Source of the DNA: Bos javanicus
Lineage: Eukaryota; Chordata; Mammalia; Artiodactyla; Bovidae
DNA: 64,000 nt
NCBI RefSeq assembly: GCF_032452875.1
Contig: NC_083877.1
Location: 47,975,724-48,039,723 of the forward strand
Direction: 5' to 3'
Below are positions 1-10,769 of this stretch, piece by piece; within the stretch, counting starts at the first letter, position 1; every line of letters begins with the position of its first letter. The notes beneath the pieces are model-generated. The model had not been told where the DNA came from and ran no database searches. It was given only the letters and a program-made list of their open reading frames with translations. Made by a program: the position numbers and the translations under genes.

Positions 1-107
1 ACATGGGTTTGGGTGGACTCCGAGAGTTGGTGACGGACAGGGAGGCCTGGCATGCTGCAGTTCATGGGGCCGCAAAGAGTCAGACACGACTGAGCGACTA
101 AACTGAA
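1..107 (+). mobile_element. BovB LINE, 3' end (cut by window start)
   Basis: The segment carries the terminal BovB coding end and tail: a 'gacagggaggcctgg' block, then 'cgcaaagagtcagacacgac' and a short 'actgaa' tail, in sense on the plus strand. Its 5' extent lies outside the window, so this may be a longer copy. It matches the 3' ends of the copies ending near 7291 and 51171. Confidence 0.85.
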
Positions 108-159
108 GGGACCACCTGTACCCCTCTCCTGTTTTCTAAATAATCACTTTGTGAGGCTT

Positions 160-378
160 GGATGCATGTGTGCTAAGTCGCTTCAGTCCTGTCTGACTCT
201 TTGCGACCCTAATGACTATAGCCCACCAGGCTCCTTAGGATTCTCTAGGCAAGAATACTGGAGTGGGTTGTTGCATCCTCCTCTGGGGGATCTTCCCAAC
301 CCAGGGACTGAACCTGTATCTCTTATATCTCTTGCATTGGCAGATTGGTTCTTTACCACCAAGCCACCTGGGAAGCCC
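160..378 (-). mobile_element. Bov-tA SINE with target-site duplication
   Basis: Antisense Bov-tA. The BovB-derived tail ('gctaagtcgcttcag') is on the left and the tRNA-Glu-like head ('gccacctgggaagcccc') on the right. A 13-bp near-perfect direct repeat flanks it: ctttgtgaggctt at 147-159 and ctttatgaggctt at 379-391, one mismatch. That supports an intact retroposed unit. Confidence 0.9.
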
Positions 379-499
379 CTTTATGAGGCTTCATAGAGCT
401 ACATTTTCAGAATAAGTTATGAGAGATTTTTGATAGTCTCATCAGTCTAGTCTACAGAGAGATTTTGTTTCTCATTTACCAAATAACGTATGTCTCAGG

Positions 500-698
500 A
501 CATTCCCTGGTGGCTCTTGGGTAAAGAAGCTGCCTGGAATTCAGGAGACGTGGATTCGATCACTGAGTCGGGTAGATTCTCTGGAAAAGGAATGGCTACC
601 CACTCCAGTATTCTTGTCTGGAGAATTCTGTGGACAGAGGGGCCTGGTGGGCTATAGTCCATGGGGTCTCAAAGAGCTGGACAGAACTAAGCAACTGA
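500..698 (+). mobile_element. Bov-tA SINE
   Basis: Sense Bov-tA: a head 'cattccctggtggctc', a B-box-like 'gtggattcgatcactgag', then the 'ggcctggtgggctatagtcc' block and 'ggacagaactaagcaactga' end. It is moderately diverged. No clear target-site duplication is visible. Confidence 0.88.
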
Positions 699-1917
699 TA
701 TTTTCACTTTTTTTCACTTTGAGGAACCTCTAATGGGGTTCTCTTCCCCTAGTCATCTGGGATGCTGAAAGATGCTAACTTGAATTGTTTCTACACTGTA
801 GTGAAGAAATGATGCAAATAAAACTCCCCTGCCCCCTGAGACTGTGTCCTGGACCTTCAGCCATACCCTGGGGTCTTCTCCCCAATCTATGGTCACCATG
901 CTGTCACCCACCTGACCATGAAGAGTCTGAGCTGATGGGCAGAACAGGACCATGGGAGTCTCTAGGGCACAAGTGCCATCCTTGTGTTGCTGTCACTCTC
1001 TTCTTTCTAATATCAGGTGGGTGGTGGTGCAGAGGCTGAGATGTGGGCAGAAAACAGCTCCAGAGTTCCCAGGGAAAGACTTCTGGAGAACAGGGAGCTC
1101 CACTGCCCCCTTTCTGATATCCCCCAGGACTAGCACGGCCAGTGCCTATTGTTCTTGCTCTGAAAAAAAGAATCAATCTGTCAAATGAGGGGATAGAGCC
1201 ATCTCTGGGGTCAGGCAGGCTTCAGAGTGCGGGAACCAGTCTGAAGTAAGGCTGTCTGGTGTATGGTGTCTGGAAGGATGGGGGCCAAAGGAGTGTCGGA
1301 TTAAGTGAACCCAGCCTCAGGATTAGGTGAACTTGTTAGAAGGGCTGGCTGTTCTTCCATCTGTGCCCCCAGGAGCTGTTTTATCTCCTTAAACTCAAAT
1401 GGAAGCTGAAAGTGAGGGCAGCCAGTGGGCCTGGGGGACACGTGGCTTAGGGAGGGGGCTTAGCACTATTTTCCTCTACCCCCTTCTCCTCCCTGAGGCC
1501 AGATCGTCTTATTCCCTCAGACACAGTTTGCTAAGAAAGCCAAAGAAGGGAATTAACATGAAAAAGAGAATTGTAAGTATTCTGCTGGGTTCTTTATATA
1601 CATGATCCATAAAGGAAAACTTACAAAAGAATCCATTTTCTTATTTCCAGATAGGCAAACAGAGACTTGGATATGAAGTCATCCAATCTGGGACACTTCT
1701 AAGAGTAAAACGAAGGGGAAGGGCAAAGAGTACTTCCTATTACACACATATGTATATTTTAACCTATTTATTATCTGAGAAACTTGCTTTATTGTATTTT
1801 TAGAAAATAATTCTACTCAAAAACTCTTATTAAGAATACAATTTTTCCTTTAAAGTGAATCAACTGACAAAAACCAGGACTATCTCTAGCAAGTGGAATT
1901 GTGTGGTTACCCTGATA
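699..1917. other. Unique intergenic stretch
   Basis: I see no recognisable repeat or gene in this stretch. Overlapping open frames on both strands near 750-1190 are short, have no recognisable domain and look like chance frames. Confidence 0.5.
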
Positions 1918-1990
1918 TTGACTTTTCCAAGGTCACACAGCTAGTAAGTGACAAAACCAGGCTTCAAAGTCAGTCTCTTCCCAGGATTTC
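1918..1990 (-). mobile_element. MIR SINE fragment
   Basis: Antisense MIR core, with the block 'ccaaggtcacacagctagta' followed by a degenerate 'aaaaccaggcttcaaagtcagt'. This is a common ancient mammalian SINE. Confidence 0.7.
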
Positions 1991-3138
1991 ATGCTGGTCA
2001 GTTCTAGGGGGAAAATATTTGCCAGAGACCCACTGAATGTTCCAGAAGTTTACTTTCAGGCTCAAGCCTATCTCTCTTTCCACTTGGGAATTGGTTTTCT
2101 CTGCCAAGCCATTTCTCCCCACTTCAGCTCTTCTAATGTGGCTCCCCTGGAGCTGTGTTTGGGCTGAGGTCACTCTTTGAGTCTCCTCACTGCTGGTGCT
2201 CCCTGGTGGCTGTGTGTGGCTTGGCCTGCTTGCAGACCCTCCCCCAACTTGACTCCCAGCGCGTGGCTATTACTAGGTCCTGGCTGTCTCCCTCTCTGTT
2301 TCATGACCCTTCACTGCTCCCTTGGGTTCTATCTGCTGGGTCTGCCTTGACCACTAACCTTCAAGCTAGACTCTGGGCCCCTGGGGATGGTTCCCTCCTT
2401 ATACGGTTTCACCTACCTCTGCCCCAGCTGCTCCATTTAAATTCATCCCTGGCTGTGGTCCCTGCACCCCACCTCCACACCCACATTCACAACTCCACAG
2501 TCTGTGAGATTTAATCAACTAGTTCATTGAGCAATCCAGGTGTATACCCACCTGATTTGAAGTGATTTAGCTTAATGAAGATGCTCACGTGGCCCAGGTT
2601 TTCTGGGGCAGCCCTAATTTTAAATATTATGTCTCTTTTTCCTCCACAAAAACCAAATACTAAAAATGCCGATATTTTGGCGTATAGACAACTTCTTCTA
2701 GATTGCCTCAGGCAACTAGGGGAAAAAAAGGCATAAATCCCTATTCAGACAGTGTGCCCTACCTTTGGCTCAGGACCTACAGTCCTCTGTTAAATCTTTA
2801 TTTTTGTCAGCATGGGTGAGTCTAAGAGAGCAGCTTTTTTGTTTATTTAAAAAAAATCTCATCAGCATCAGTGTCCTTTTGGTGCTGCTACTTTCTGTAA
2901 AAAAGTACTCTATTGTCTTCGTTGAATGGCCAACATGTTTCTTGCTGGGTAGCACTGCAGTTTCTGTGGTCTGTGTATCTCCAGGCAGCAACTAATACCC
3001 TGTCTGTTGTGACAACCAAGTGAGGTGCATACTTTCCCTGTGAGATTTGGAAGGCATGTCTTCATGCCCTTGTCTATCGCTTAAAGCCCCCAGGGAAATG
3101 GTGCTCCCAGTGAATGCCTATCCTTGGCTTTTATCCTT
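1991..3138. other. Unique intergenic stretch
   Basis: No repeat family is recognised. A 119-residue frame at 2155-2514 (+) is Leu/Ser/Pro-rich with no domain, and is treated as chance. Confidence 0.5.
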
Positions 3139-3345
3139 GGCTTCCCTGGTGGCCCAGACGGTAAAGTGTCTGTCTACAATGCGGGAGACCTGGGTTCGAT
3201 CCCTGGATCGGGAAGATCCCTGGGAAAGGAAATGGCAATCCATTCCAGTACTCTTGCCTGGAAAATCCCATGGACAGAGGAGCCTGGTAGGCTACAGTCC
3301 ATGGGGTCGCAAAGAGTCGGACACGACTGAGTGATTTCACTCACT
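3139..3345 (+). mobile_element. Bov-tA SINE
   Basis: Sense Bov-tA with a well-preserved tRNA-like head ('ggcttccctggtggcccaga'), a B box 'gggttcgatccctgg', and the BovB-derived 3' half ending 'ggacacgactgagtgatttc'. The tail is a short 'cactcactcttcactca' simple stretch. Confidence 0.92.
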
Positions 3346-3804
3346 CTTCACTCAGGATAATGAAGCTAATGCCTGCCCCCTGTCCCATCCAGAGGAGCTT
3401 AGTGAGATCAAGCAGAGAGCACAGGACTTCAGAACAATACCAGCCTTAAGCTTCCATGCCAAGTCCACTCTGGTCTAGTCTGGTCCTGGTGCTTCTCTTT
3501 CAGATGGCCTTCCAGGTGGGATTCCAAATGCAAGGAGAGGAAATAGCCTGGAGAGGAAGAATGTTTGGAGAGGGCAGAGGAAAGTGGTCCCTTGCTACGC
3601 ATTCTGAGGACCTCTTGTTCCCTGGGATGCTCAAAAATGGCTCTGGGGCCAGTAGGCTTCACGACGACTCAGGGCACCTACTGGTATATGACATCTCTGA
3701 GAATTTCTGCAGTCAAGTCACTGGTTTCTCCTAAACATACGTATCACAAAATACCTTTTTCACATAATGACATTTAAAAGCTTTAAAAATCAGGTGAAAT
3801 AAAA
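3346..3804. other. Unique intergenic stretch
   Basis: No repeat or gene recognised. The short frames here (for example 3456-3734 +) have no domain. Confidence 0.45.
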
Positions 3805-3985
3805 GAGCAGGGGAGTTTGGAGTCAGAAGGCCTTGCCTGGATTTGAGTTCAGAATCCTCACATTCACCTTTGTCTCCTTGGGCAAGTTACTTAGCCATGA
3901 TTTCCTCATCAGTAAAGTGAAGATAATGACAAATGACTTTACAGGATTTTCATGAGTGCTAAAAGGTGCTGGATATGAAAACACT
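3805..3985 (+). mobile_element. MIR SINE
   Basis: Sense MIR: 'ggagtcagaaggccttgcctgg', then 'ccttgggcaagttacttagc', 'tttcctcatcagtaaagtg' and an A/T-rich 3' region. Order and spacing follow the MIR consensus. Confidence 0.8.
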
Positions 3986-4471
3986 GGGCATATATGTGAG
4001 ATATTTATAAAAGAAGGGACTTTGTTTGGGTACAAAATTCACTCAGCTAGTACACTTGGTGATGAAGATGATCATGTTGATGTCGACAGGGTCAGAAGCT
4101 GCCCTTTCCTGTTTGTGGCACTTTGGGATGTGCGAGGACTAGTGTATATTTGAAATGAAATGTCAGGAGTCTGTGATAGTCATATAATGGAGGATGCTTT
4201 TGAATTAATACTTGCTTTTAAGAAAATATTTAAAAATCTTGCAGCAAAATACAGGATGAAAGAGAGGGGAGGCTTAGGGTTTGGCTCTAGCCCTCCATCT
4301 ACAGAGTAAAGCCATGGATTTGAAAGTTGCAAAAAATTCAGTGGGAGGGCCTGGGTGAGCCAGCAGAGGGTCTGGGGTGAAATCCTTCCAAGGAGGTGTT
4401 GATGGGACCCAATGCTCTCTAAGGGGGTGGCTCAGGAGGTTTGCTTTGGTAACTTGACTCCTTTTCATGTA
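3986..4471. other. Unique intergenic stretch
   Basis: No recognised repeat or gene. Confidence 0.45.
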
Positions 4472-4680
4472 CTGTTGTTGTTCTTTAGTGGCTAAGTCAT
4501 GTCTGACTCTATGCTACTGTGTGTACTGTAGCCCACCAGACTCCTCTATTGATAGGATTTTCCCAAGAACACTGAAGTGCCCTTTCCTTCTCCAGGGGAT
4601 CTTTCCAACACAGGGATTGAACCTGAGTCTCCTACATTAGCAGGCCAATTCTTTACCGCTGAGTCACCTGGGAAGGCCCA
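4472..4680 (-). mobile_element. Bov-tA SINE
   Basis: Antisense Bov-tA, starting 'ttgttgttctttagtggctaa' and ending in the tRNA-like head 'gagtcacctgggaaggccca'. Degenerate similarity between 'ttgactccttttcat' on the left and 'ttgactcttgcat' on the right may be an eroded target-site duplication. Confidence 0.88.
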
Positions 4681-5081
4681 TAAGAATTGACTCTTGCATA
4701 TTCCAAATAACTTTTACTATCTTGGGATTTCGTTTTCTTTATACTTTATATCAAGAATTCTTAACCTGTACTCCATAGACTGTTAGGAATGATGCAGTGA
4801 CAGTGGCTACACTTTAAGAGTCCAGAAATTCCCTGAAATTAGAAATAACATTTTGTGTGCATATGTTCATTTTTATATGGAAGAAAGTTCTAAACCACAG
4901 AATGCGTGTTGGTTTCTGTGAATTCTATAAATCACATTCAGGTTAAACTCTCTGGCCAGCAGAGTTCACTCTACAGGGGTGAATGGACAAAGGCTTGGGC
5001 CCTCCTGTGAACCTTCTATGAACCACCTGGGCTCCTGTGACTGGTCTTAGGCACTTTGCTGTACTGCCTCATCAGCATGAC
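4681..5081. other. Unique intergenic stretch
   Basis: No recognised repeat or gene. Confidence 0.4.
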
Positions 5082-5295
5082 ATTTTTTTAAATTAATTTA
5101 TTTTGATTGGAGGTTAATTACTTTACAATATTGTAGTGGTTTTTGGCATACATTGGCATGAATCAGCCACAGGTGTACATGTGTCCCCCACCCTGAACCC
5201 TCCTCCTATCTCCCTTCCCATCCCATCCCTCTGGGTTGTCCCAGTGCACCGGCTTTGACTGCCCTATTTCATGCGTCCAACTTGGACTTTGATTT
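5082..5295 (-). mobile_element. L1 3'-UTR fragment
   Basis: The T-rich start (reverse of a poly-A tail) is followed by 'attggaggttaattacttta' and 'ccctctgggttgtcccagtg'. This is the antisense ruminant L1 3'-UTR. The copy is strongly 5'-truncated. A related copy lies at 18975-19282. Confidence 0.75.
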
Positions 5296-5769
5296 GGCTT
5301 GGTCCTCTAGCTCTTGGGAGCTGTAGCTTCTCTGTGATTCCTCCTCCCCTCTTTGGCATGCAGAGTCCTTGAAACCTGCTGTGGATGCCTCTGTAAATCT
5401 TGGGTTACCTGGGGGGCGGCTGACAAGACTCACAATTATACAAAGGGAGCAAGCAATGTGACCATCAGATAATTCAAGCTCCTTGCATTTCAGCAGGCAC
5501 TTATCAGACTCTAGCTGGTGCCATGCTCCATATGAGGACCTAGATATTGGGAGGTGATAGAAGATAAAAAAAGGATGTCAGGCAACCCCTGAATTTCAGA
5601 ATCTTTCTGTCCAGTGGACTCAGACAAATGAGCATCTTATTATAACATAAGCAATAACAAAGAAATGATAGAGAATTATGGTTCTTACATTGCTACAGCT
5701 GTACTAGAGTTAGTGCTAATTAGTACTAGCAATAATGCTCTACAAGAGTGAGCCAGTGCTGGTGTTCTT
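5296..5769. other. Unique intergenic stretch
   Basis: No recognised repeat or gene. Confidence 0.4.
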
Positions 5770-6560
5770 AGGTCTCTTGATTTATTCATCTAACAAATAT
5801 TGATGGTATGCCTAACATGTGTCAGGCACTATACTAGGTACTAGGGATCCACTGACAAGCAAACACAGACAAAATTCATGGCTAGTGTGGAAATTGACAT
5901 TAAGTCAGATATTACATGTACACGCAGAAATGTAAAATTACAACTGAGATATGAGCTATAAGAATAAGAAACAAGGAACATTTGCAAGAAACGTCAGAGA
6001 CAAGGAAAATTTGACCTTGTCAGGGAGATCTCTGAAGGCCTCTCTAAGAAAATAACACCTGATTTTTTTCTTTTTGTTTTTTAAATGGGAGTTAACTAGG
6101 TGAAAAGGATAAGGACAGACAGGGAACTCAGACCACCAGGAGCAGCATGTAAATAGGCCCAGGCAGGAAATAGCCTGGTGCCTATTAATATATAAAAGAA
6201 AGTTCACTGAGGCTGGAATCCAGAGAGTGAAGCGCACTGTGCAAAATGAGGCTGGCCCAGTCCATGGAGAGTCTTGCAAGATACGTTGGGTTGTGGTCTT
6301 TATCCTAAGTTGTGGTCTTTAACCTAAGTGGTCTTTATCAAGTCATTGAAGTATTTCACACGGGAATATGACAAGCAATTTCGATTGAGGAGATTAGGGA
6401 AGGTTTTAGAATGGGTAATTTTGAAGCTGATTTTTGGGGAGTGAGTTGGAGCTCAGTGGTTAAAGAAGAGGAAAGACCTTTGTGGGAACAGCGTAGGTGA
6501 AAAACAAGGCAGAGTGGAAGCTGACCTAGTGCCCTGGGAGGGCTAGTTATGAGAGAAGCT
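5770..6560 (+). repeat. Ancient interspersed repeat, family not assigned
   Basis: It starts with an 'acaaatattgatggtatgcc...caggcacta' block, then 'ggagatctctgaaggcctct', a 'gagttaactaggtgaaaagg' block, and further G/A-rich text similar to a widespread old mammalian repeat. I cannot name the family. The first 100 bases resemble antisense L2 3' end. A similar block recurs near 55505-55810. Confidence 0.4.
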
Positions 6561-6649
6561 TCATAGTTTTAGAGAGATGATGAGAAAAGTTAAGTGAAGC
6601 CAAACCATGAAGAGCAGAGATCCTTGCTCTGCTGAAGTGTTTAGGCTTT

Positions 6650-6663
6650 ACTGATGGGAAGTT
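6650..6663. repeat. Target-site duplication, left copy (BovB)
   Basis: actgatgggaagtt, identical to 7292-7305. The first bases (actga) could also be tail repeat and the last (gtt) could be element sequence, so the unambiguous core is about 9 bp. Confidence 0.85.
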
Positions 6664-7298
6664 TCCACTGTTTCCATCTATTTCCCAGATGCCATGATCT
6701 TAGTTTTCTGAATGTTGAGCTTTAAGCAGATGGTGATTGCAGCCATGAAATTAAAAGACGCTTACTCCTTGGAAGGAAAGTTATGACCAACCTAGATAGC
6801 ATATTCAAAAGCAGAGACATTACTTTGCCAACAAAGGTCCGTCTAGTCAAGGCTATGGTTTTTCCAGTAGTCATGTATGGATGTGAGAGTTGGACTGTGA
6901 AGAAAGCTGAGCGCTGAAGAATGGATGCTTTTGAACTGTGGTGTTGGAGAAGACTCTTGAGAGTCCCTTGGACTCCAAGGAGATCCAACCAGTCCATTCT
7001 AAAGGAGATCAGCCCTGGGATTTCTTTGGAAGGAATGATGCTAAAACTGAAACTCCAGTACTTTGGCTACCTCATATGAAGAGTTAACTCATTGGAAAAG
7101 ACCCCAATGCTGGGAGGGATTGGGGGCAAGAGGAGAAGGGGACGCCAGAGGATGAGATGGCTGGATGGCATCACTGACTCGATGGACGTGAATTTGAGTG
7201 AACTTTGGGAGTTGGTGATGGACAGGGAGGCCTGGCGTGCTGCAATTCATGGGGTTGCAAAGAGTCGGACACGACTGAGCGACTGAACTGAACTGATG
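6661..7298 (+). mobile_element. BovB LINE with inverted 5' segment (twin priming)
   Basis: Bases 6727-7291 are the BovB ORF2 C-terminal region and tail in sense. Bases 6661-6726 are the immediately upstream part of the BovB consensus in antisense, ending 'gttgagctttaag'. About 35 consensus bases are missing at the junction, and a short 'gc' is shared there. The 14-mer actgatgggaagtt occurs at both outer edges (6650-6663 and 7292-7305), so the whole composite came in as one insertion. The order (inverted 5' part, direct 3' part, one target duplication) is the signature of twin priming. The coding part has stops, including TGA replacing an arginine CGA after the 'AER' residues. Confidence 0.92.
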
Positions 7299-7305
7299 GG
7301 AAGTT
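7292..7305. repeat. Target-site duplication, right copy (BovB)
   Basis: actgatgggaagtt, immediately after the BovB actga tail and identical to the left copy at 6650-6663. Confidence 0.85.
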
Positions 7306-8061
7306 GGAGTTTTTAAGAAAGGGTACTGACTGATGTTACCTGCATGTTGAGTCCTGAGAATTCCATCACAAGCTCCCCAGTCATTTCTAGCCTTTGGTTT
7401 CTATCTCTAGTTTTACAGATGTGGATTTTGACCAAGTATTGCCACTTGACTAATCAGAATGTTGTTGGAGTAGAAAGTGTTACTTGATTCCATTTGTGAC
7501 ATGGGCTGTCTTTGGCCATCACTTTCTGCTGGGATTGGTCACCTTGATTCCCGTTCACTGAAAAACTGAAATAGTATCCTAATCCACAAGAGGCACTGGG
7601 ATCCAGAAGTTCTTCTCCTGTTCTGCTGTCATTTATGGATGAGGCTGCACTAAGGGAATTTCCTGAGCAAGGAAATGGGAGCTAAACTTTATTAAGCACT
7701 TGAAGAATGTATTTTATATAATAGCAACATTTTGAGACTTCTTGTTCACTGAAATAATCTGGATCTTTTAAGTATCCCCCTTGTGGAGAAACTGTCAATG
7801 TCTTCTAGGATTTGGCAATGGTTTAGCCTGGAGATTGTACCTAAAAAATACTAAATGCTTGAGTCACTGCAGAAGAAAGTAACTCTTCTGTGAAGGGAAT
7901 GGGAGGGCCCATTTGTTATTGGAATAAAGGTTAGAAATAAGCCATAAATACATGCTCAGTATTTCTTCCTGTGACATGTTCTGAAGATGAAGTACATGAA
8001 GATGGAGAACTGTCCTAAGTATTATTTTGAGATGGCTGAGATTTTTATCTATAAGTGCAAT
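7306..8061. other. Unique intergenic stretch
   Basis: No recognised repeat or gene. Confidence 0.45.
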
Positions 8062-8287
8062 GTGCATGCATGCCAAGTTGCTTCAATTGTGTTTGCCTTT
8101 TCGCTACTCCATGAATTTTAGCCTTCCAGGCTCTTCTGTCCATGGGATTCTCCAGGCAAGAATACTGGAGTGGGTTGCCATGCCCTCCTCCAGGAGATCT
8201 TCCCAACCCAGGGACGGAACCTGTGTCTCTAATGTCTCCTGCATTGGCAAGTGGGTTCTTTATCACTAGCACCACTTGGGAAGCCCC
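8062..8287 (-). mobile_element. Bov-tA SINE
   Basis: Antisense Bov-tA: 'gcatgccaagttgcttcaat' start, 'ggattctccaggcaagaata' middle, tRNA-like head 'agcaccacttgggaagcccc' at the right end. Confidence 0.9.
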
Positions 8288-8384
8288 TATATGTGCAATA
8301 CTATTTAAAAATTACGTGTATTGAGAGTTGAGGAAGATTTTTCCTTTTGAGGTTTCTAAAGATGGAATGAGAGTGGGAAGAAGC

Positions 8385-8600
8385 TTTTATTGAGTATCTG
8401 ATAGATACAGGCCCTGTATCTGTATACTATATCTCACCTATAGTATATGACCCATTCTTATAAGAGCACTGCAAATAAAGCTGTGTTACTCATTTTATAG
8501 ATGAAGATGTGCAGCTCATAACTGGCAGGGCTAAAATTTGAATTTAGGTCTGACTGCCTCCAAGTACCATGCCATTGCATTATTCCAATTTTACAGGTGA
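8385..8600 (-). mobile_element. MIR SINE, decayed
   Basis: Antisense MIR-like: 'tcattttatagatgaagatg', then 'aactggcagggctaaaattt' and 'aggtctgactgcctcc'. Confidence 0.65.
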
Positions 8601-8724
8601 AAACCTAGAAACAGAGAGATTTCATTACTGACGTAGTGCTGGCTTTCATGTCAGGTTGTCTGACCCTTTGGCCTCTGGAGAAAATGAGGTGAGGTCTGAG
8701 TCATCATAGTCACCATTATAACTA

Positions 8725-8945
8725 ATGTGCATTGAGTACCATCATAAACTCTGCACAGGTTTTATCCCATTTAACTCTCACAACAACCCTATGAGCTAGG
8801 GATTTGTATTATTCCTCCTGCATAGAAGAAGAAACGGAGGCAGAGAGCTGAAATATTGACCCATGTTCACATAGACAAGATGTGTTAAGTCTGTGACTCT
8901 TCCTGGGGCAGTCTGGGTCTAAAACCTGTGGTTCTAGCCATCTCA
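8725..8945 (-). mobile_element. MIR SINE
   Basis: Antisense MIR-like: 'cccatttaactctcacaaca', 'agaagaagaaacggaggcag' and 'ggtctaaaacctgtggttct' in the expected order. It follows another MIR relic, and both are ancient. Confidence 0.65.
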
Positions 8946-9989
8946 CCATACAGCTGAGCTTTCCACAACCTACCCTGCGAACTTCCTGAAAAATGTCCTG
9001 TTCCTACTGAGACTGATGCTCTGTTTTCTCACCAACACAACTCACTGGTCCCATGTGTCCTTTTATTTCCATTTTGTCCTGCATATAAAGATGCTGCTTA
9101 AGCATGTCATTATCAGGCTGTGGCAAATGCCCTGTTGCGTTCTCCTTGACCAGCCCCTAATTCAGAGCCTTTTGTTCTAAGCACACTGGAAGGATTTCAC
9201 TAAACTTAATTTATAGGGCCATAAGCCATAAAACACAGTTCCTTGTTGGGTAAGCTTCATTTACTGACTTGCAGGATAGATGACTCATAAATAAATTGCT
9301 CCTATTCCTTGTCGATTGCTGTCCCTATCTCTGGGAATGCATGGTTGCCTTAAATATCTGTAAAGAAAAGAAATTGGATTCTGTGTTAGTGACACTGCTG
9401 ATTCTCTCTCTCTGACATATTCTGAATATTTTACCCCCTTTTTTTTTTCTAGCCTGGGAATCTTTATAGTCCTAATAGAATTGTTCCTTGTATGGTGCTT
9501 TATGCAAAATGGTGCTATTAATATTAAAATGATAAATATTGTGACTTCTGAAATGATATGTTTTGATCACACTTTAACTGTGGCAAAAACACTTTTTTAG
9601 GATCCTTTCAAATGTTGTTATAACCTTATATTCACATGCCTACACAGATATGGGTCATCTGGGCTGACATGTAAAAAGATGAAACCCAACTAATTCACCC
9701 ACAATAGTCTTTGGTATAATTTATGAGGGAACAACAAGTTTCTGCCTCTGATGAATGTATACTAGGTATGTTTCAGAAGAAATTTTCATCTTCCCTTTAT
9801 ACTGGGACATGAAGCAAGTCTTAAATGGATTTTTGGACGTCAGCTCACACAGTTGAATTTTTGTGTTAACATGGCCTTAACTTGTCTGACAGAGGCTCCC
9901 TCCAGCCTCCTCCGGAGAGAGCTGTGCCCAGTGGCTGTGGCATGACCACTACTGATGAAATAAAGTGAGGTTAGGACAGGGGGTTGGGG
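8946..9989. other. Unique intergenic stretch
   Basis: No recognised repeat or gene over about 1 kb. The part near 9170-9330 is AT-rich with 'ccataagccataaaac' and has no repeat signature. It may include conserved sequence, but I have no direct evidence. Confidence 0.4.
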
Positions 9990-10150
9990 GCCCAGCTGCT
10001 AACACCAGCTCAGTTATGAAGAGCCACTGAATGACTTGGGCAACGTCCTTCCCCCGAGCCTCAGTTTCCCCCTCTACACACTAAAGGACTTGAATTATTA
10101 AATAGTTGGTAAGGACCCTACTGGTACCGCATATTCCATGATTCTATGGC
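9990..10150 (+). mobile_element. MIR-like SINE
   Basis: The block 'gaatgacttgggcaacgtcc', 'gagcctcagtttccccctct', then 'ccatgattctatgg' at the 3' side follows the MIR/Ther-type SINE layout. Confidence 0.6.
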
Positions 10151-10289
10151 TCTTGATAACGTCCATAGGTGAAGTCCACAAAAACTTTCTTCCAAAATGC
10201 GTAATATAGGATGAATACACTTTTTCAGTTACCATCTTCTCTAGTTTTTTGTTGGAGTAAGAAAGGGGGACAGAAATTTATAGGACTTT

Positions 10290-10323
10290 CTGAAAATACA
10301 ATTAATATAAATTGTATTTTCAG
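10290..10323. repeat. Perfect inverted repeat, 14-bp arms
   Basis: ctgaaaatacaatt (10290-10303) pairs with aattgtattttcag (10310-10323) across a 6-base loop. Part of the left arm recurs in direct orientation at 10323-10343. Function unknown. Confidence 0.8.
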
Positions 10324-10356
10324 AAAATACAATTAATATAAATATTGTTATTTATT

Positions 10357-10439
10357 ATATTATTATATATTACATTGTATAATAATGTAATAAAACCCAT
10401 TTCTTATTTGATGCCTATAGGTACCTATAGAAGAGTAGG
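10357..10439. repeat. 83-bp flank duplication, copy 1
   Basis: It aligns without gaps to 10678-10760 at an offset of 321, with 10 mismatches by my count, 9 of them transitions. The sequence is AT-rich and ends 'ataggtacctatagaagagt'. It brackets two SINE halves. Confidence 0.85.
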
Positions 10440-10677
10440 CCAGAATACTGGAGTGGGTAGCTTTTCCCTTCTCCAGGGGATCTTCCCAACCCAGGGGTTG
10501 AACCCAGGTCTCCCACATTGCAGGCGGATTCTTTACCAGCTGAGCCACAAGGGAAGCCCAAGAATACTGGAGTGGGTAGCCTATCCCTTCTCCAGCAGAT
10601 CCTCCCAACCCAGGAATTGAACCAGGATCTCCTGAATTGCAGGCGGATTCTTACCAACTGAGCTATGAGGGAAGCCC
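10440..10677 (-). mobile_element. Head-to-tail dimer of half Bov-tA units
   Basis: There are two antisense units, 10440-10559 and 10560-10677, each with the tRNA-like head ('gccacaagggaagccca', 'gctatgagggaagccca'). Each stops at the same internal point ('agaatactgg', sense 'ccagtattct'). In sense the upstream unit runs straight into the head of the next. The BovB-derived 3' half is missing from both. Confidence 0.85.
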
Positions 10678-10760
10678 ATATTATTATATATTACATTGTA
10701 TAATAATACAATAAAATCTATTTCTTATTCAGTGTCTATAGGTACCTATGGAATAGTAGG
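10678..10760. repeat. 83-bp flank duplication, copy 2
   Basis: Second copy of the segment at 10357-10439, about 88% identical. It is far longer than a usual SINE target-site duplication. Confidence 0.85.
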
Positions 10761-10769
10761 TCCTTTGCT

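Noticed and set aside
2155..2514. 119-residue plus-strand frame
   Set aside because: Leu/Ser/Pro-rich with no domain, no start or splice context, and no repeat or gene match I can recognise. Length is within chance for a 64-kb window.
3131..3340. Frames in SINEs, repeated at many loci (e.g. 8142-8324, 46797-47135, 59407-59637)
   Set aside because: Translations of Bov-tA and BOV-A2 SINEs, which are non-coding.
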